Source: Caballeronia zhejiangensis (GTDB lineage Bacteria > Pseudomonadota > Gammaproteobacteria > Burkholderiales > Burkholderiaceae). Taken from it: a stretch of DNA of 64,000 nucleotides. Each line of letters begins with the position of its first letter. Positions within the stretch are counted from its first letter, which is position 1. Shown here in pieces: positions 7,169 through 16,269 of this stretch. Under the pieces are notes generated by a model that was given only the letters and a program-made list of their open reading frames with translations, was not told the DNA's origin and made no database searches. The stretch lies in NCBI RefSeq assembly GCF_000698575.1, contig NZ_JFHD01000003.1:1-64000 (forward strand). The letters are read 5' to 3'. Position numbers and translations under genes: made by a program.

Positions 7169-9537
7169 CGCGACAATCCCGAGCGCGGCGCGAGAATCGC
7201 CGAGAACAGCAGCGCCAGAATCGCGCCGGGACCGACCGTCAACCCGAAGGTCTTGAGCATCGGCACGTTCGACAGCGCGAGCAGCCCGAAGCCGAGCACG
7301 GTCGCGAGATTCGCGATCACGAGCGAGACGAGCGTTTGCGGCGAAACCGCGTCGTTTTCGGCGTGCGCGCGATAGTTGAAGAAGAGCGCGTAATTCGAGC
7401 CGACCGCGACAATCAGCAGCATGCCGATCAGATGCAGGATCGTCAGCGACTTGCCCGCGAGCGCGAGGCCCGCGATCACGACGATCACCGCCGCGACGAG
7501 CGGCGCCAGCGTGCGCGCCGCGCGCACCGGTGAGCGCAGCGCGAGCACCAGCAGCACGACGATCGCGGCGAATCCGCCGAGTGACAGGCGAATGTCCTCG
7601 TGCACGTAGTTCCGGTAGAGGCGATCGGCTTCCGCTTTCATGTCGACGAACAGCGCGTCCGGCACGCGCGCCGCCGCGACCGCCGCGCGAATTTGGTGCA
7701 CCCGCACGTCCGAGCCTTCGGCCGCGCGCAAAGGCAGCATCGCGGTCCAGCGGCCGTCGCGTTCGGTGAGAAGCGAATCCACGGCGAGCGCCATCGACGT
7801 GCCGCGCAGATCGGCGCGTCGCAAGAGCGGCTGCGCGCGCGCGGCTTCGACATCGGCGATGAAAGGCTCGAAAACCTCGGGCTTCACCTGGATCGTCTGA
7901 TCGCGCAGGGCGGGCGCGAGACGCGCGCGCAAGGTATCGGCATCCGGCAGGCTCGCGATGCGCGCGCGCTGCGCGGCGTCGCTCGGCAGATACGTCGCCG
8001 GGCTTTCGAAACCGGCGATCACGCGGGCATCGACGAGCGGCTGCAATTGCCGCGCGACGGCTTCCGCGCGCTCGAGCGCGGCCTGCTCGCTCGCCGCCGA
8101 CACCACGACGAGATAGCGCACGTCCGGCGCGCCGACATCCGCGCGCAGGCGTTCGTCGAGATCCTGGCTCGCCTTCGGAACCGGGCTGAGCGACGACAAC
8201 TCCTGGCTCCACAAGCCGTGCCGCTGCATGAGCAGCGTCGCGAGCGCGACGAAAAGCAGCACCGCGAGCGCCACGCGCAAGTGCGACGCGCGCGCGGCGA
8301 AACGCGCGAGCACATTGCCGAGGCGCGAGACATCGCGAATCGCGAAGCCTTGCGGCAGCAGATGCGGCAGCACGAAGCGCGTGACGATGCCCGCCGTCGA
8401 CAAACCGACGATCGAATACAGCCCAAGCTGCACGAGGCCCGGAAAGCCGGAGAAGAGCATCGAGGCGAAGCCGCAGATCGACGTCAGCACGCCGAGACGG
8501 ATCGTCGGCCAGAAGCCCGCGACCCAGTCCTTCAGCGATTCGCGCCGTTGAACGCCCGCCGATTGCACGAAGAGATAGATCGAATAGTCGACCGCCTCGC
8601 CGATGAGCGTCGTGCCGAAACCGAGCGTCAGACCGTGGACCGTGCCGAACGCGAGGCTCACGGCGGCCACGCCCGCCGCGACGCCGGAAAGCACCGGCAT
8701 CAGGCCGAGCAAGAGCGTCGGCACCGACCGATACACCGCGAGCAGCAGCACGACGATCAGCACGATGCTCGCCGCCGACAGCCAGCGCACGTCGCGCATG
8801 ATCGTGTCGCGCGATTCGACGGCGATGACGCCCGGCCCCGTCAGCAGCAGGCGAAAAGGCGTCGCGCCCGGCGCGGCCTTGTCGAACGCGGCGCGGATCG
8901 CGGCCATCGCGCTCGCTTGCGCGTCGGTGTCGGAACCGGGGCCCGCGGTCTGCGCCAGCAACACGGCGCGCTGGCCGTCGCGCGATGCCCACACGCCGCC
9001 GTGCATCGCGGGCTGCGCGCCGCTGTCGAGACGGCTGACGAGCGCGGTGACTTCGCCGGTCGGATCGTGCGGCAGCAAGTCCTTCGTCATCATGCCCGCG
9101 GACGAGGCGAGCAGGTCGAGACTGTCGGCGAGCGCGTCTTTCAGGCCGGATTCGCTGAAGCGCTCGGGCGTAACCGATGGACTCAGCCGATAGCGATGCT
9201 CGAACACGAAGCGCTCGTCGCGCGCCTGTCCGACCGGCTCGCCGTTGTTGATCGCCGAAAAGCGCTTGTCCTCGCGCAGCGTCGCCGCGATTTTGCGCGA
9301 CAGGCCGGCGCGCGCGTTGGCATCGCCGCCCTCGATGCCCACGAGAATCAGCCGCGACACGAGCCCGTCGCGCAACTGCTCGACGAGCACGCGCTGCTGC
9401 TCGCTCGGCGTGCGCGGAAGGAAAGCGGAGAGATCGGCGGAAAAGCTCGCGCGCGCGATGATCGCCGCGCACGCCGCGAGAAAGCACAGCCAGACGATGA
9501 CCGCCGGCTGACGCAAGGACCGCGAGACCGCGCGCAT
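7165..9537 (-). CDS. MMPL/RND-type exporter of the aryl polyene cluster
   Basis: About 790 aa, built as two repeats of one transmembrane helix, a large periplasmic loop and five further helices; the second repeat starts near residue 390. Tight Gly-rich helices such as GFGTTLIGEAVDYSIYLFVQS carry the conserved acidic residue in TM4. Family members in aryl polyene and xanthomonadin clusters move the lipid-linked pigment across the inner membrane. It sits 7 bp after the LolA-like gene and overlaps the deacetylase, in one long operon. Confidence 0.9.
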   Translation of the reverse strand: MRAVSRSLRQPAVIVWLCFLAACAAIIARASFSADLSAFLPRTPSEQQRVLVEQLRDGLVSRLILVGIEGGDANARAGLSRKIAATLREDKRFSAINNGEPVGQARDERFVFEHRYRLSPSVTPERFSESGLKDALADSLDLLASSAGMMTKDLLPHDPTGEVTALVSRLDSGAQPAMHGGVWASRDGQRAVLLAQTAGPGSDTDAQASAMAAIRAAFDKAAPGATPFRLLLTGPGVIAVESRDTIMRDVRWLSAASIVLIVVLLLAVYRSVPTLLLGLMPVLSGVAAGVAAVSLAFGTVHGLTLGFGTTLIGEAVDYSIYLFVQSAGVQRRESLKDWVAGFWPTIRLGVLTSICGFASMLFSGFPGLVQLGLYSIVGLSTAGIVTRFVLPHLLPQGFAIRDVSRLGNVLARFAARASHLRVALAVLLFVALATLLMQRHGLWSQELSSLSPVPKASQDLDERLRADVGAPDVRYLVVVSAASEQAALERAEAVARQLQPLVDARVIAGFESPATYLPSDAAQRARIASLPDADTLRARLAPALRDQTIQVKPEVFEPFIADVEAARAQPLLRRADLRGTSMALAVDSLLTERDGRWTAMLPLRAAEGSDVRVHQIRAAVAAARVPDALFVDMKAEADRLYRNYVHEDIRLSLGGFAAIVVLLVLALRSPVRAARTLAPLVAAVIVVIAGLALAGKSLTILHLIGMLLIVAVGSNYALFFNYRAHAENDAVSPQTLVSLVIANLATVLGFGLLALSNVPMLKTFGLTVGPGAILALLFSAILAPRSGLSR

Positions 9538-9544
9538 GCCGCGG

Positions 9545-10129
9545 TCAGTGCGCCGACGCGTCTTGCAGGCGCATCAGCGAGCGGTCGCCGTCGGCCTGGC
9601 GAATCTCGACGCGCGCGAGCGCCGCGCCCGTGCCTGCGAGCGTGATCGAGCTGACTTTCTGCTGCATGCGCGAATCGATCGGCACGAGCGTCATCGTCCA
9701 GTCGTTGCCTTTGCCGTCGATCGAAACCTTGTACGCATTTTCGAGCGCGAAGCGGTTGCCCGCGAGCGTCGCGCGAATGCTTTCGATGAACGCGCCCAGT
9801 TCCGGATAGTTGCGCAGCGGGATCGTGATTTTGCGGCCGTTGCGGTCGACGGTCAGCATGTCGCCATCGACGACAAGATTCTCCGGCTTCGGACTCGTCG
9901 TGTGCTTTTCCAGATGATCGGGCGCGACGAACACGAGCTCGCCCGACGATTCGAGCGGCGCCTGCGCGATCTTCAGATAACGCGTCTCGGTGAAATGCGC
10001 GCGGCCCGATTTCTTCGCGCCGAGCGTGTTCATCAGGCGATCGAGCGTCCAGGGGGCGTCGGCGGCGGCACTGATCGTCGATGCAGCCGACAGCAAGGCG
10101 GCCGTCAGAACGGCGGCGAAAATTCGCAT
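9545..10129 (-). CDS. LolA-like outer-membrane lipoprotein carrier
   Basis: About 194 aa with a Sec signal peptide (1-23, cut after SAAADA). The body reads as a LolA/LolB beta-fold: FTETRYLKIAQAPLESSGELVF, PENLVVDGDMLTVD and repeated beta strands. Next to the MMPL pump it probably receives the pigment lipid in the periplasm and carries it to the outer membrane. The start ATG at 10129 was chosen because the signal peptide begins there; the gap to the acyltransferase upstream is 4 bp. Confidence 0.85.
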   Translation of the reverse strand: MRIFAAVLTAALLSAASTISAAADAPWTLDRLMNTLGAKKSGRAHFTETRYLKIAQAPLESSGELVFVAPDHLEKHTTSPKPENLVVDGDMLTVDRNGRKITIPLRNYPELGAFIESIRATLAGNRFALENAYKVSIDGKGNDWTMTLVPIDSRMQQKVSSITLAGTGAALARVEIRQADGDRSLMRLQDASAH

Positions 10130-10133
10130 GAGT

Positions 10134-11108
10134 TCAGGAATCCCTCGTCGCTTCCCGCAGCGGCGCCGCGCTCGCGGGCGCGTGGTCCTGCGCGGCGCTC
10201 GTCTGCCAGAAATCGAAATAGTTGAACCAGTTGTACGGCGCGGCGCGGCAATACTTGTCGAGCAGCGCGACATAGCGCGTGAGCGCGGCATCGACGGCGG
10301 CGGCGCGCTCGCCGCGCTCGATCGTCGAGAAATCGGCGAGCGTTTCGAAATGGATGTCGTAGCGATTGCCGCCGAGATACAGCCCCGTCATGAAGACGAC
10401 CGGACGGCGCAGCACCGCCGCCATATGCAGCGGCCCGAGCGGAAACGCGGCGGGCGCGCCGAGAAAGTCGCGTTCCCTGAGCGCGTCGCCGGCCTGGGGC
10501 AGCGTGCGGTCCGCGAGAATGCCGACGAGGCTGCCCGCATCGAGCCGCTCGCGCACCTTGAGCATCGCATCGACTTTGCCGAGACCGATCACATCGTGAT
10601 GCGCGGCCGGATTCACGGCGGCGAGGATCGCGTTGATCTTGCGCGCGTTCTCTTCATACATCGTGATCGCGATGCGGATATGCGGCTGCGCCCGCCCGAT
10701 CGCGCGCACCACTTCGAAGCTGCCGAGATGCGCGCCCATCAAGAACGCGCCGTGTCCGCCGGCGAGCGCCGCTTCGACATCCTCGACGCCGTGCGTGCGG
10801 ATATCGAACAGATCGAAGCGCTCGTTGAGCAGATAGATGCGGTCGTGAATCGTCGATGCGAACGAAAACACATGCCGATACCCGTCGCGCCAGCCCGCAT
10901 GCCGCCCGAGCGCGCGATTCAGATAGCCGCGCGACGCACGCCGCGCGCGCGGCGCGAACACGACGAAATACGCGGTGATGATCCGCAGCAGCACGCGCCC
11001 GATGCGCCGTCCGAAGCGCAGCGATATCCACGTCATGAAGCGCAGCAACGCGAGGTTGCTGCGTTCCTGGCGGTCGGCCCAGTCGTCGCGGTTGCGCGGC
11101 TTGTTCAC
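10134..11108 (-). CDS. LpxL/HtrB-type acyltransferase
   Basis: About 324 aa. An N-terminal hydrophobic segment (about 22-55) anchors it. The lipid A acyltransferase signature HX4E is seen as HLGSFE, followed by a region with ADRTLP and FPLGPLHMAA. The start is GTG at 11108, overlapping the stop of the ligase gene as GTGA. Such proteins in aryl polyene clusters are thought to attach acyl or aryl-polyenoyl chains to a membrane lipid; the acceptor is not evident here. Confidence 0.85.
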   Translation of the reverse strand: MNKPRNRDDWADRQERSNLALLRFMTWISLRFGRRIGRVLLRIITAYFVVFAPRARRASRGYLNRALGRHAGWRDGYRHVFSFASTIHDRIYLLNERFDLFDIRTHGVEDVEAALAGGHGAFLMGAHLGSFEVVRAIGRAQPHIRIAITMYEENARKINAILAAVNPAAHHDVIGLGKVDAMLKVRERLDAGSLVGILADRTLPQAGDALRERDFLGAPAAFPLGPLHMAAVLRRPVVFMTGLYLGGNRYDIHFETLADFSTIERGERAAAVDAALTRYVALLDKYCRAAPYNWFNYFDFWQTSAAQDHAPASAAPLREATRDS

Positions 11109-12808
11109 GATGCTCGAGCGTCCCCGGCGGACGGCGCCGCGAGCGCGCCGCTCGCCACCGCGCGTGCGCCCGCGCGAATCGTGAAGCGGATCGCGCCGCT
11201 CGCCGCCGTTTCGTAGGCGATATCGAGCGCCTCGCCCGGTTTCGCCGGACTCAGGAATTTCGCCGATTCGATCCTGCACGCGTCAACGCTCGTGCCGAGC
11301 GCGGCGCCGATCGCGTCGAGCGCGTGATCGAGCAGGACGACGCCCGGCACGATCGGATGGCCGGGGAAATGTCCGGCGAGCGCGGGATGATCCGGCGGCA
11401 CGGTGAAGCTCAACGCCGCGCGCCGCTTGCGTTCCTGCTCGATCAGTTGCGTGAGCACGTCGCGCGGCAGCTTGCCGGTCGCGTTGCGCGGCAGCGTCTC
11501 GACGAACAGCAGCGGACGCGGCATGAACGCGGCGTCGATGCGCTCGCGCAACGCGCGCTGCAAGTCCGCCACGGCAAGCCTCGGCGCGACGACGAGCGCC
11601 ATCAGACGGCGCACGGGTTCGCTGTCGGCTTCCGTTTCGTCAGGCATGTAGAACACGCCGTCGACCACGCCCGGCACCGCGTTCAGCTGATGATTCAAAT
11701 ACGCGAGCGACGTGCGCTTGCCCGCGATGTTGATGAGATCCGCCTTGCGCCCGTGCAGCAGAAAATGCGTCTCGTCGATGAGTTCGAGCGCGTCGCCCAT
11801 CGGCACCGGCGTTTCGACGTGTCCGCCCGACGCCCACATGGTCGGTTCGCCGGCATCGTCGGCATCGTCGGCGCGTGGCGTCAGCGCGATGTCGGGAAAC
11901 AATTCCCACGCGGCGGTGCGCGCAGTGCGGCGCGTCGCGATCTGGCCCGTTTCGGTGCTGCCGTAGATTTCCATCAGCGGCGCGTCGAGGCGCGCTTCGG
12001 CGTCGAGCGCGAGCTTTTCCGAAAGCGGCGCGGTCGCCGACAGCACGAGCGATGCGCGCGGCAACGCTTCGTCGTTGGCAAAGAGCGCGCGCAGATGGAT
12101 CGGCGAGCTGACGAGCACGCGCGGTTCCGGCACGGCGTCGAGTTCCGCGCGGATATCGACGGGATAGAACGGCTGACGGTTGCTGAACGCGAGGCCGCCG
12201 ATGAGCGCGAGCAGCACCGTCGATTCGAAGCCGTACATGTGCTGCGGCGGCACCGTGCCGATGAGCGTCGCGCGGGCTTGCCCGAGCAGGCCGAGCCGGT
12301 CGGCGGCGGCGCGCACGTTCTTCACGAGAAAGCCCCACGTCTTGCGATGCGGCACCGGCACACCGGTCGAGCCGGACGTGAACACGTACGCGACGACGCG
12401 CGCCCCGTCGATATGCGGAACCTGCGCTTCGCCGGAAACGTCCACGTGCGCAACCTCCGGATAGCGAAAGCGCGGCAGATCGATCGCGCAATCGTCGCTG
12501 TCGTGCAGGCAAAACGCGTCGGGCGCGAACGAGGCGAGGGCGCGCACCATTTCCGGCGTGTGTGTCGAAGGCAGCAGGCTCGTCTTGCCCGCGACGAGCG
12601 TCGCGCACAGGCTCACCGTGAAGCGATACCGGTCCGTACACACGTTGAACACATGCCCGCCTTCGGGAAGCGCATCGGCGAGCGCGCGGACATCGGCGAG
12701 AAAGTCGCGCACGGAGACGCTCGCGCCGTCGCGCCAGGCGATGGTCTGATCCGGCGATGTGTGGAAAACCAGCGGAAAAGTCTGCATGTGCGATGAATTC
12801 GACGGCAT
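11105..12808 (-). CDS. Acyl/aroyl-ACP ligase fused to hotdog dehydratase
   Basis: About 567 aa with two domains. Residues 1 to ~430 are an AMP-forming ligase: VFTSGSTGVPVPHRK (A3), YGSTETGQIA (A5), GRKADLINIAGKR (A8) and a catalytic Lys in NATGKLPRD. Residues ~445-567 are a FabZ/ApeI-like hotdog with HFPGHPIVPGV carrying the active-site His. The ligase should load the aryl starter on the ACP and the hotdog dehydrate 3-hydroxyacyl-ACP. In E. coli aryl polyene clusters these are separate proteins (ApeH, ApeI). The start at 12808 overlaps the preceding stop by one base (TGATG). Confidence 0.88.
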   Translation of the reverse strand: MPSNSSHMQTFPLVFHTSPDQTIAWRDGASVSVRDFLADVRALADALPEGGHVFNVCTDRYRFTVSLCATLVAGKTSLLPSTHTPEMVRALASFAPDAFCLHDSDDCAIDLPRFRYPEVAHVDVSGEAQVPHIDGARVVAYVFTSGSTGVPVPHRKTWGFLVKNVRAAADRLGLLGQARATLIGTVPPQHMYGFESTVLLALIGGLAFSNRQPFYPVDIRAELDAVPEPRVLVSSPIHLRALFANDEALPRASLVLSATAPLSEKLALDAEARLDAPLMEIYGSTETGQIATRRTARTAAWELFPDIALTPRADDADDAGEPTMWASGGHVETPVPMGDALELIDETHFLLHGRKADLINIAGKRTSLAYLNHQLNAVPGVVDGVFYMPDETEADSEPVRRLMALVVAPRLAVADLQRALRERIDAAFMPRPLLFVETLPRNATGKLPRDVLTQLIEQERKRRAALSFTVPPDHPALAGHFPGHPIVPGVVLLDHALDAIGAALGTSVDACRIESAKFLSPAKPGEALDIAYETAASGAIRFTIRAGARAVASGALAAPSAGDARAS

Positions 12809-13461
12809 CACTGCGCTCCGCTGCGACGCATCTGCATCGAATGCGCGTAGGCGCGAACGGCGTCCATGATGCTCGACGGCTCCATGTCCGGCAGCGCGAT
12901 GCGCCGGCACGCGTATTCGGCGACGAACATGAGCCCGACGAGCGGCAGCGCGAGATAGTTGGCGAACGTGGACCACGTGACGATCGATGCGAACGCGAAC
13001 AGCATCGTCGATACGAACGCGGTCGCGACGAAGAAGAGCGTCCATGCCAAGGTGACACGCCGCGTGTAGCGCGCGACGCGCGACTCCAGCTTGCCGTGGA
13101 CCATCGTCGCGAACTGCGTGCAGAGCGGCTCGCGGCCCGGTCCCAGCGTGCGGCCGAACATCCACGCGAGCGCGAGATTGAAGCTCGTGTGTTCGATCCA
13201 CAGCCCCCAGCCGAAATGCGCGGTGAGCGGCGCACGCGCGAGCCAAAGCGCCATGCAGCCGAGTGCCCAGAGCGGCAAGAGCCACGCGCGCGCGTTCGAG
13301 CGCACGGCGGCGTTCAGCGCGATCAACAAAAGGGGTGCGAGCACGAGCGCGAGGCCGAGTCCGTGCGCGCCGGGCGTGGACGCGGCATGGTGCGCGCCAA
13401 GCTGATCCGCGACGATCGCGGCAACGACGCCCGCCGCGCGCAGAAAGCGGGTGGCGTTCAC
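12808..13461 (-). CDS. COG4648-type inner-membrane protein of aryl polyene cluster
   Basis: About 217 aa with six or so hydrophobic segments and a cytosolic tail. Similar membrane proteins precede the ligase gene in aryl polyene clusters; their biochemical role is not established. I chose the GTG at 13461 because GGGAG lies 7 nt upstream and the protein then starts directly with the first membrane helix; an in-frame ATG further upstream (13605) would add an unlikely polar leader. First gene of the minus arm. Confidence 0.75.
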   Translation of the reverse strand: MNATRFLRAAGVVAAIVADQLGAHHAASTPGAHGLGLALVLAPLLLIALNAAVRSNARAWLLPLWALGCMALWLARAPLTAHFGWGLWIEHTSFNLALAWMFGRTLGPGREPLCTQFATMVHGKLESRVARYTRRVTLAWTLFFVATAFVSTMLFAFASIVTWSTFANYLALPLVGLMFVAEYACRRIALPDMEPSSIMDAVRAYAHSMQMRRSGAQ

Positions 13462-13915
13462 CGGCGCGCTCCCGCGGGACGCGACGGGCGCTCGAAAACC
13501 GCTGGTCGATGAAAAAAGGTACGCAACATGGGATGCGGCTGCGGCGCTCTTTAGTGAACGCTCGGTTGTTGAAGAAAACTCGGCAGTCGCCCGCCTGACG
13601 ATCATTTTCCCGCGCCGGTGCGCGGGCGGTCTGTAACCGATTGTTCGATGATCTTACATTCGTCAGACGCGCGAATTTTACCCTACCGACGCAGGGGTCC
13701 CGTCACGCGGCGAACTCCCTGATTTTTCTCAAAATTACACCGGTGCCGGATGCCATGCGGCCAGTTACCTTTCCTACTAGGCGTCCCAAGGGGCATCGTC
13801 TAGAATTTCGCCACTGCAATTATCTCGATAACAGGCAGCCGACGACGTGCGGATAAGCGGGGCGCACGTTTTCCGAGCCGCCCTTGGCGCCTCCCTGCGC
13901 TGGCCTGTACACACG
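13462..13915. promoter_or_regulatory. Divergent promoter region between the two pigment arms
   Basis: This 454-bp gene-free stretch separates the minus arm (first gene ends at 13461) from the plus arm (ACP at 13916). It is locally AT-richer than the coding sequence. A TAGAAT hexamer at 13801-13806 could be a -10 for the plus arm, but I see no convincing -35 at 16-18 bp. No clear operator palindrome was found by eye. Confidence 0.5.
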
Positions 13916-14176
13916 ATGAATGAACTGGAAAGAGAGCTCGCCGAGCTGATCGTCGCCGAACTGAATCTCGAGGACGTCGATCCCAAGGCCGTCTCGGCCG
14001 ATACGCGGTTGTATGAAGAAGGTTTCGGGCTCGATTCCATCGATATTCTGGAGATCGCGCTCCTGATCTCGAAGAAGTACGGCTTCGAACTGCGCTCGGA
14101 CAATCCGGACAATCAGAAGATTTTCGCGAGCCTCGGCGCGCTCGCGGCGCACGTCGCCGCGCATCGCACGCGATAA
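13916..14176 (+). CDS. Acyl carrier protein
   Basis: About 86 aa, the usual ACP length. The phosphopantetheine attachment serine is S41 in GFGLDSIDILEIAL, and the flanking helices II and III are well formed. The ATG at 13916 was preferred over an in-frame ATG at 13847, which adds a non-ACP leader. It is the first gene of the plus arm, 4 bp before the ketoreductase, and should hold the growing aryl polyene chain. Confidence 0.92.
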   Translation: MNELERELAELIVAELNLEDVDPKAVSADTRLYEEGFGLDSIDILEIALLISKKYGFELRSDNPDNQKIFASLGALAAHVAAHRTR

Positions 14177-14180
14177 GGCC

Positions 14181-14897
14181 ATGCGCGCGCTCGTGACAGG
14201 CGGCAGCGGCGCGATCGGACAAGCCATCGGCCGGTCGCTCGGCGCGGCCGGACACGAAGTCTGGATTCACGCGAACGGCGGCATCGAGCGTGCTGAAAGC
14301 TGCGTGCAAGCCATTCGCGCGGCGGGCGGCACGGCGCATGCCATCGGTTTCGACGTGACCGATCCCGAGGCCACCGACGCCGCGCTCGCGCGCATCCTCG
14401 CGGACGGCCCGGTGCAGATTCTCGTGAACAACGCGGGCATCCACGACGACGCGCCGATGGCCGGCATGACGCGTGAGCAATGGAAACGCGTGCTCGACGT
14501 TACGCTCGACGGTTTTTTCAACGTCACGCAGCCGCTTCTGATGCCGATGATCCGCACGCGCTGGGGACGCATCGTCAACATGTCGTCGCTGTCGGGTTTA
14601 ATGGGCAATCGCGGGCAGGTGAACTATGCCGCCGCGAAGGCCGGGCTGATCGGCGCGACGCGTGCGCTGGCGCAGGAACTCGCGTCGCGCGGCATCACCG
14701 TGAACGCGGTGGCGCCCGGCGTCATCGATTCGCCGATGCTCGGCAGCGCCTTTCCGCCCGAGCGCATTAAGCAACTGGTGCCGGCGCAGCGCGCGGGCAC
14801 GGCGGAAGAAATCGCGGGCATGGTCGCGTATCTGGTGTCGGATGCGGCGGCTTATGTCACCGGGCAGGTCCTGTCGATCAACGGCGGGATCGCCTGA
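14181..14897 (+). CDS. 3-oxoacyl-ACP reductase (FabG-like)
   Basis: About 238 aa, a classical short-chain dehydrogenase. The NADP-binding TGGSGAIG is at residues 6-13, NNAG at 83-86, and the catalytic Ser136, Tyr149 and Lys153 are in place (NMSSLSG, VNYAAAK). It reduces the 3-keto group of the chain before dehydration. It lies between the ACP and the flavoenzyme with short gaps, so it acts in pigment synthesis rather than general fatty acid synthesis. Confidence 0.92.
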   Translation: MRALVTGGSGAIGQAIGRSLGAAGHEVWIHANGGIERAESCVQAIRAAGGTAHAIGFDVTDPEATDAALARILADGPVQILVNNAGIHDDAPMAGMTREQWKRVLDVTLDGFFNVTQPLLMPMIRTRWGRIVNMSSLSGLMGNRGQVNYAAAKAGLIGATRALAQELASRGITVNAVAPGVIDSPMLGSAFPPERIKQLVPAQRAGTAEEIAGMVAYLVSDAAAYVTGQVLSINGGIA

Positions 14898-14918
14898 ACA
14901 GCACACCGAGGGACGCAG

Positions 14919-16247
14919 ATGAGTGAAACGACGCAAACCTGGGATGTCGTCGTGATCGGCGGCGGACCGGCCGGATCGACCGCCGCGACCCTGCTCGCGG
15001 ACCGCGGCTATCGCGTGCGCGTGCTGGAGAAGGCGCGGCATCCGCGTTTTCATATCGGCGAATCGCTGTTGCCGGCGAACTTGCGGCTGTTCGAAAAGCT
15101 CGGCATCGCGGATGAAGTGCGCGCCATCGGCATGGTCAAGCTCGCGGCCGAGTTCGTATCGCCGCAGCACGACAATCGCATGCAGCGTTTCCTTTTCGCC
15201 GATGCGTGGGACAAGTCGATGCCGAGCGCATATCAGGTGCGCCGCTCCGAGCTCGACGACATCCTCTTGCGCAACGCCGCGAAGCACGGCGCGCAGGTGA
15301 GCGAAGGCTGCCGCGCGCGCGATGTCGCGTTCGCGCCGGATGGTTCGAGCGCGACGATCGACGCCGAACACGACGATGGCCGCATCGAGCACGTGCGGGC
15401 GCGTTTCGTCGTCGATGCTTCGGGGCGCGACACGCTGCTCGCGAATCACTTCAAGACGAAGCGCCGCAACGAACGGCACAACTCGTCGGCGCTGTACGGC
15501 CATTTCCGCAACGCGCGCCGCAACGAAGGCGAAAACGAAGGCAACATCACCGTGTTCTGGTTCGAGCACGGCTGGTTCTGGTTCATTCCGCTCGCGGACG
15601 GCGCGACGAGCGTCGGCGCGGTCGTGTGGCCTGCGTATCTGAAGCAGCGTCCGAAGGGCACGTCGGTCGAGACGTTCTTTCGCGAGACCATCGCGATGTG
15701 CCCGCCGCTCGCCGCGCGCCTGAAGGATGCCGAACTGATCAGCGAAGTCCACGCGACCGGCAACTACTCGTACACCGGCGACATGACGCACGGACGCAAC
15801 TTCCTCTTGCTCGGCGATGCGTTCGCGTTCATCGATCCGGTGTTCTCGTCCGGCGTGATGCTTGCGATGCAGAGCGCGTTCGCGGGCGCGGATGCGATCG
15901 ACGCCGCGCTGACGAATCCCGCGAACGCGCAAGCCGCGCTCGCGAAGTTCGACCGCGACGTGCGTCACGGTCCGCGCGAGTTCTCGTGGTTCATCTATCG
16001 CATGACCTCGCCGACGATGCGCAATCTCTTCATGGGCCCGAGAAATCCGCTGCGCATGAAGGAAGCGCTGCTGTCGCTGCTCGCGGGCGATATCTTCGGC
16101 TCGACGCCGATCTGGCATTCGCTGCGTGCATTCAAGGGCATCTATTACATCTCGGCCGCGCTCGACTGGCGCAATTCGCTGCGCGCGTATCGTCAGCGCC
16201 GCCGCAATCTGCGCGATGCGCAACGCGCGGAGCTATCGGCCAATTGA
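14919..16247 (+). CDS. Flavin-dependent halogenase-like FAD oxidoreductase
   Basis: About 442 aa. FAD-binding GGGPAG is at residues 14-19, and GESLLP at 47-52. Two motifs specific to flavin-dependent halogenases are intact: W-x-W-x-I-P at 219-224 and F-x-x-P-x-x-S-x-G at 304-312. K74 in GMVKLAAEF sits where the catalytic lysine is found in the family. Xanthomonadins are brominated aryl polyenes and their cluster encodes such an enzyme, so this protein may halogenate the aryl head group. A halide-free monooxygenase role cannot be excluded. GGACGCAG precedes the ATG. Confidence 0.85.
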   Translation: MSETTQTWDVVVIGGGPAGSTAATLLADRGYRVRVLEKARHPRFHIGESLLPANLRLFEKLGIADEVRAIGMVKLAAEFVSPQHDNRMQRFLFADAWDKSMPSAYQVRRSELDDILLRNAAKHGAQVSEGCRARDVAFAPDGSSATIDAEHDDGRIEHVRARFVVDASGRDTLLANHFKTKRRNERHNSSALYGHFRNARRNEGENEGNITVFWFEHGWFWFIPLADGATSVGAVVWPAYLKQRPKGTSVETFFRETIAMCPPLAARLKDAELISEVHATGNYSYTGDMTHGRNFLLLGDAFAFIDPVFSSGVMLAMQSAFAGADAIDAALTNPANAQAALAKFDRDVRHGPREFSWFIYRMTSPTMRNLFMGPRNPLRMKEALLSLLAGDIFGSTPIWHSLRAFKGIYYISAALDWRNSLRAYRQRRRNLRDAQRAELSAN

Positions 16248-16269
16248 TGATGCTCGATCGGGTGGCGCG

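Noticed and set aside
7600..9645. Very long plus-strand reading frame (about 680 codons) opposite the exporter gene
   Set aside because: It is an antisense shadow made by high third-position GC; its product is Arg/His-rich and low in complexity, while the minus frame has clear MMPL features. The same applies to other long Arg-rich frames such as 19-1290, 11324-12796 and 59256-61325.
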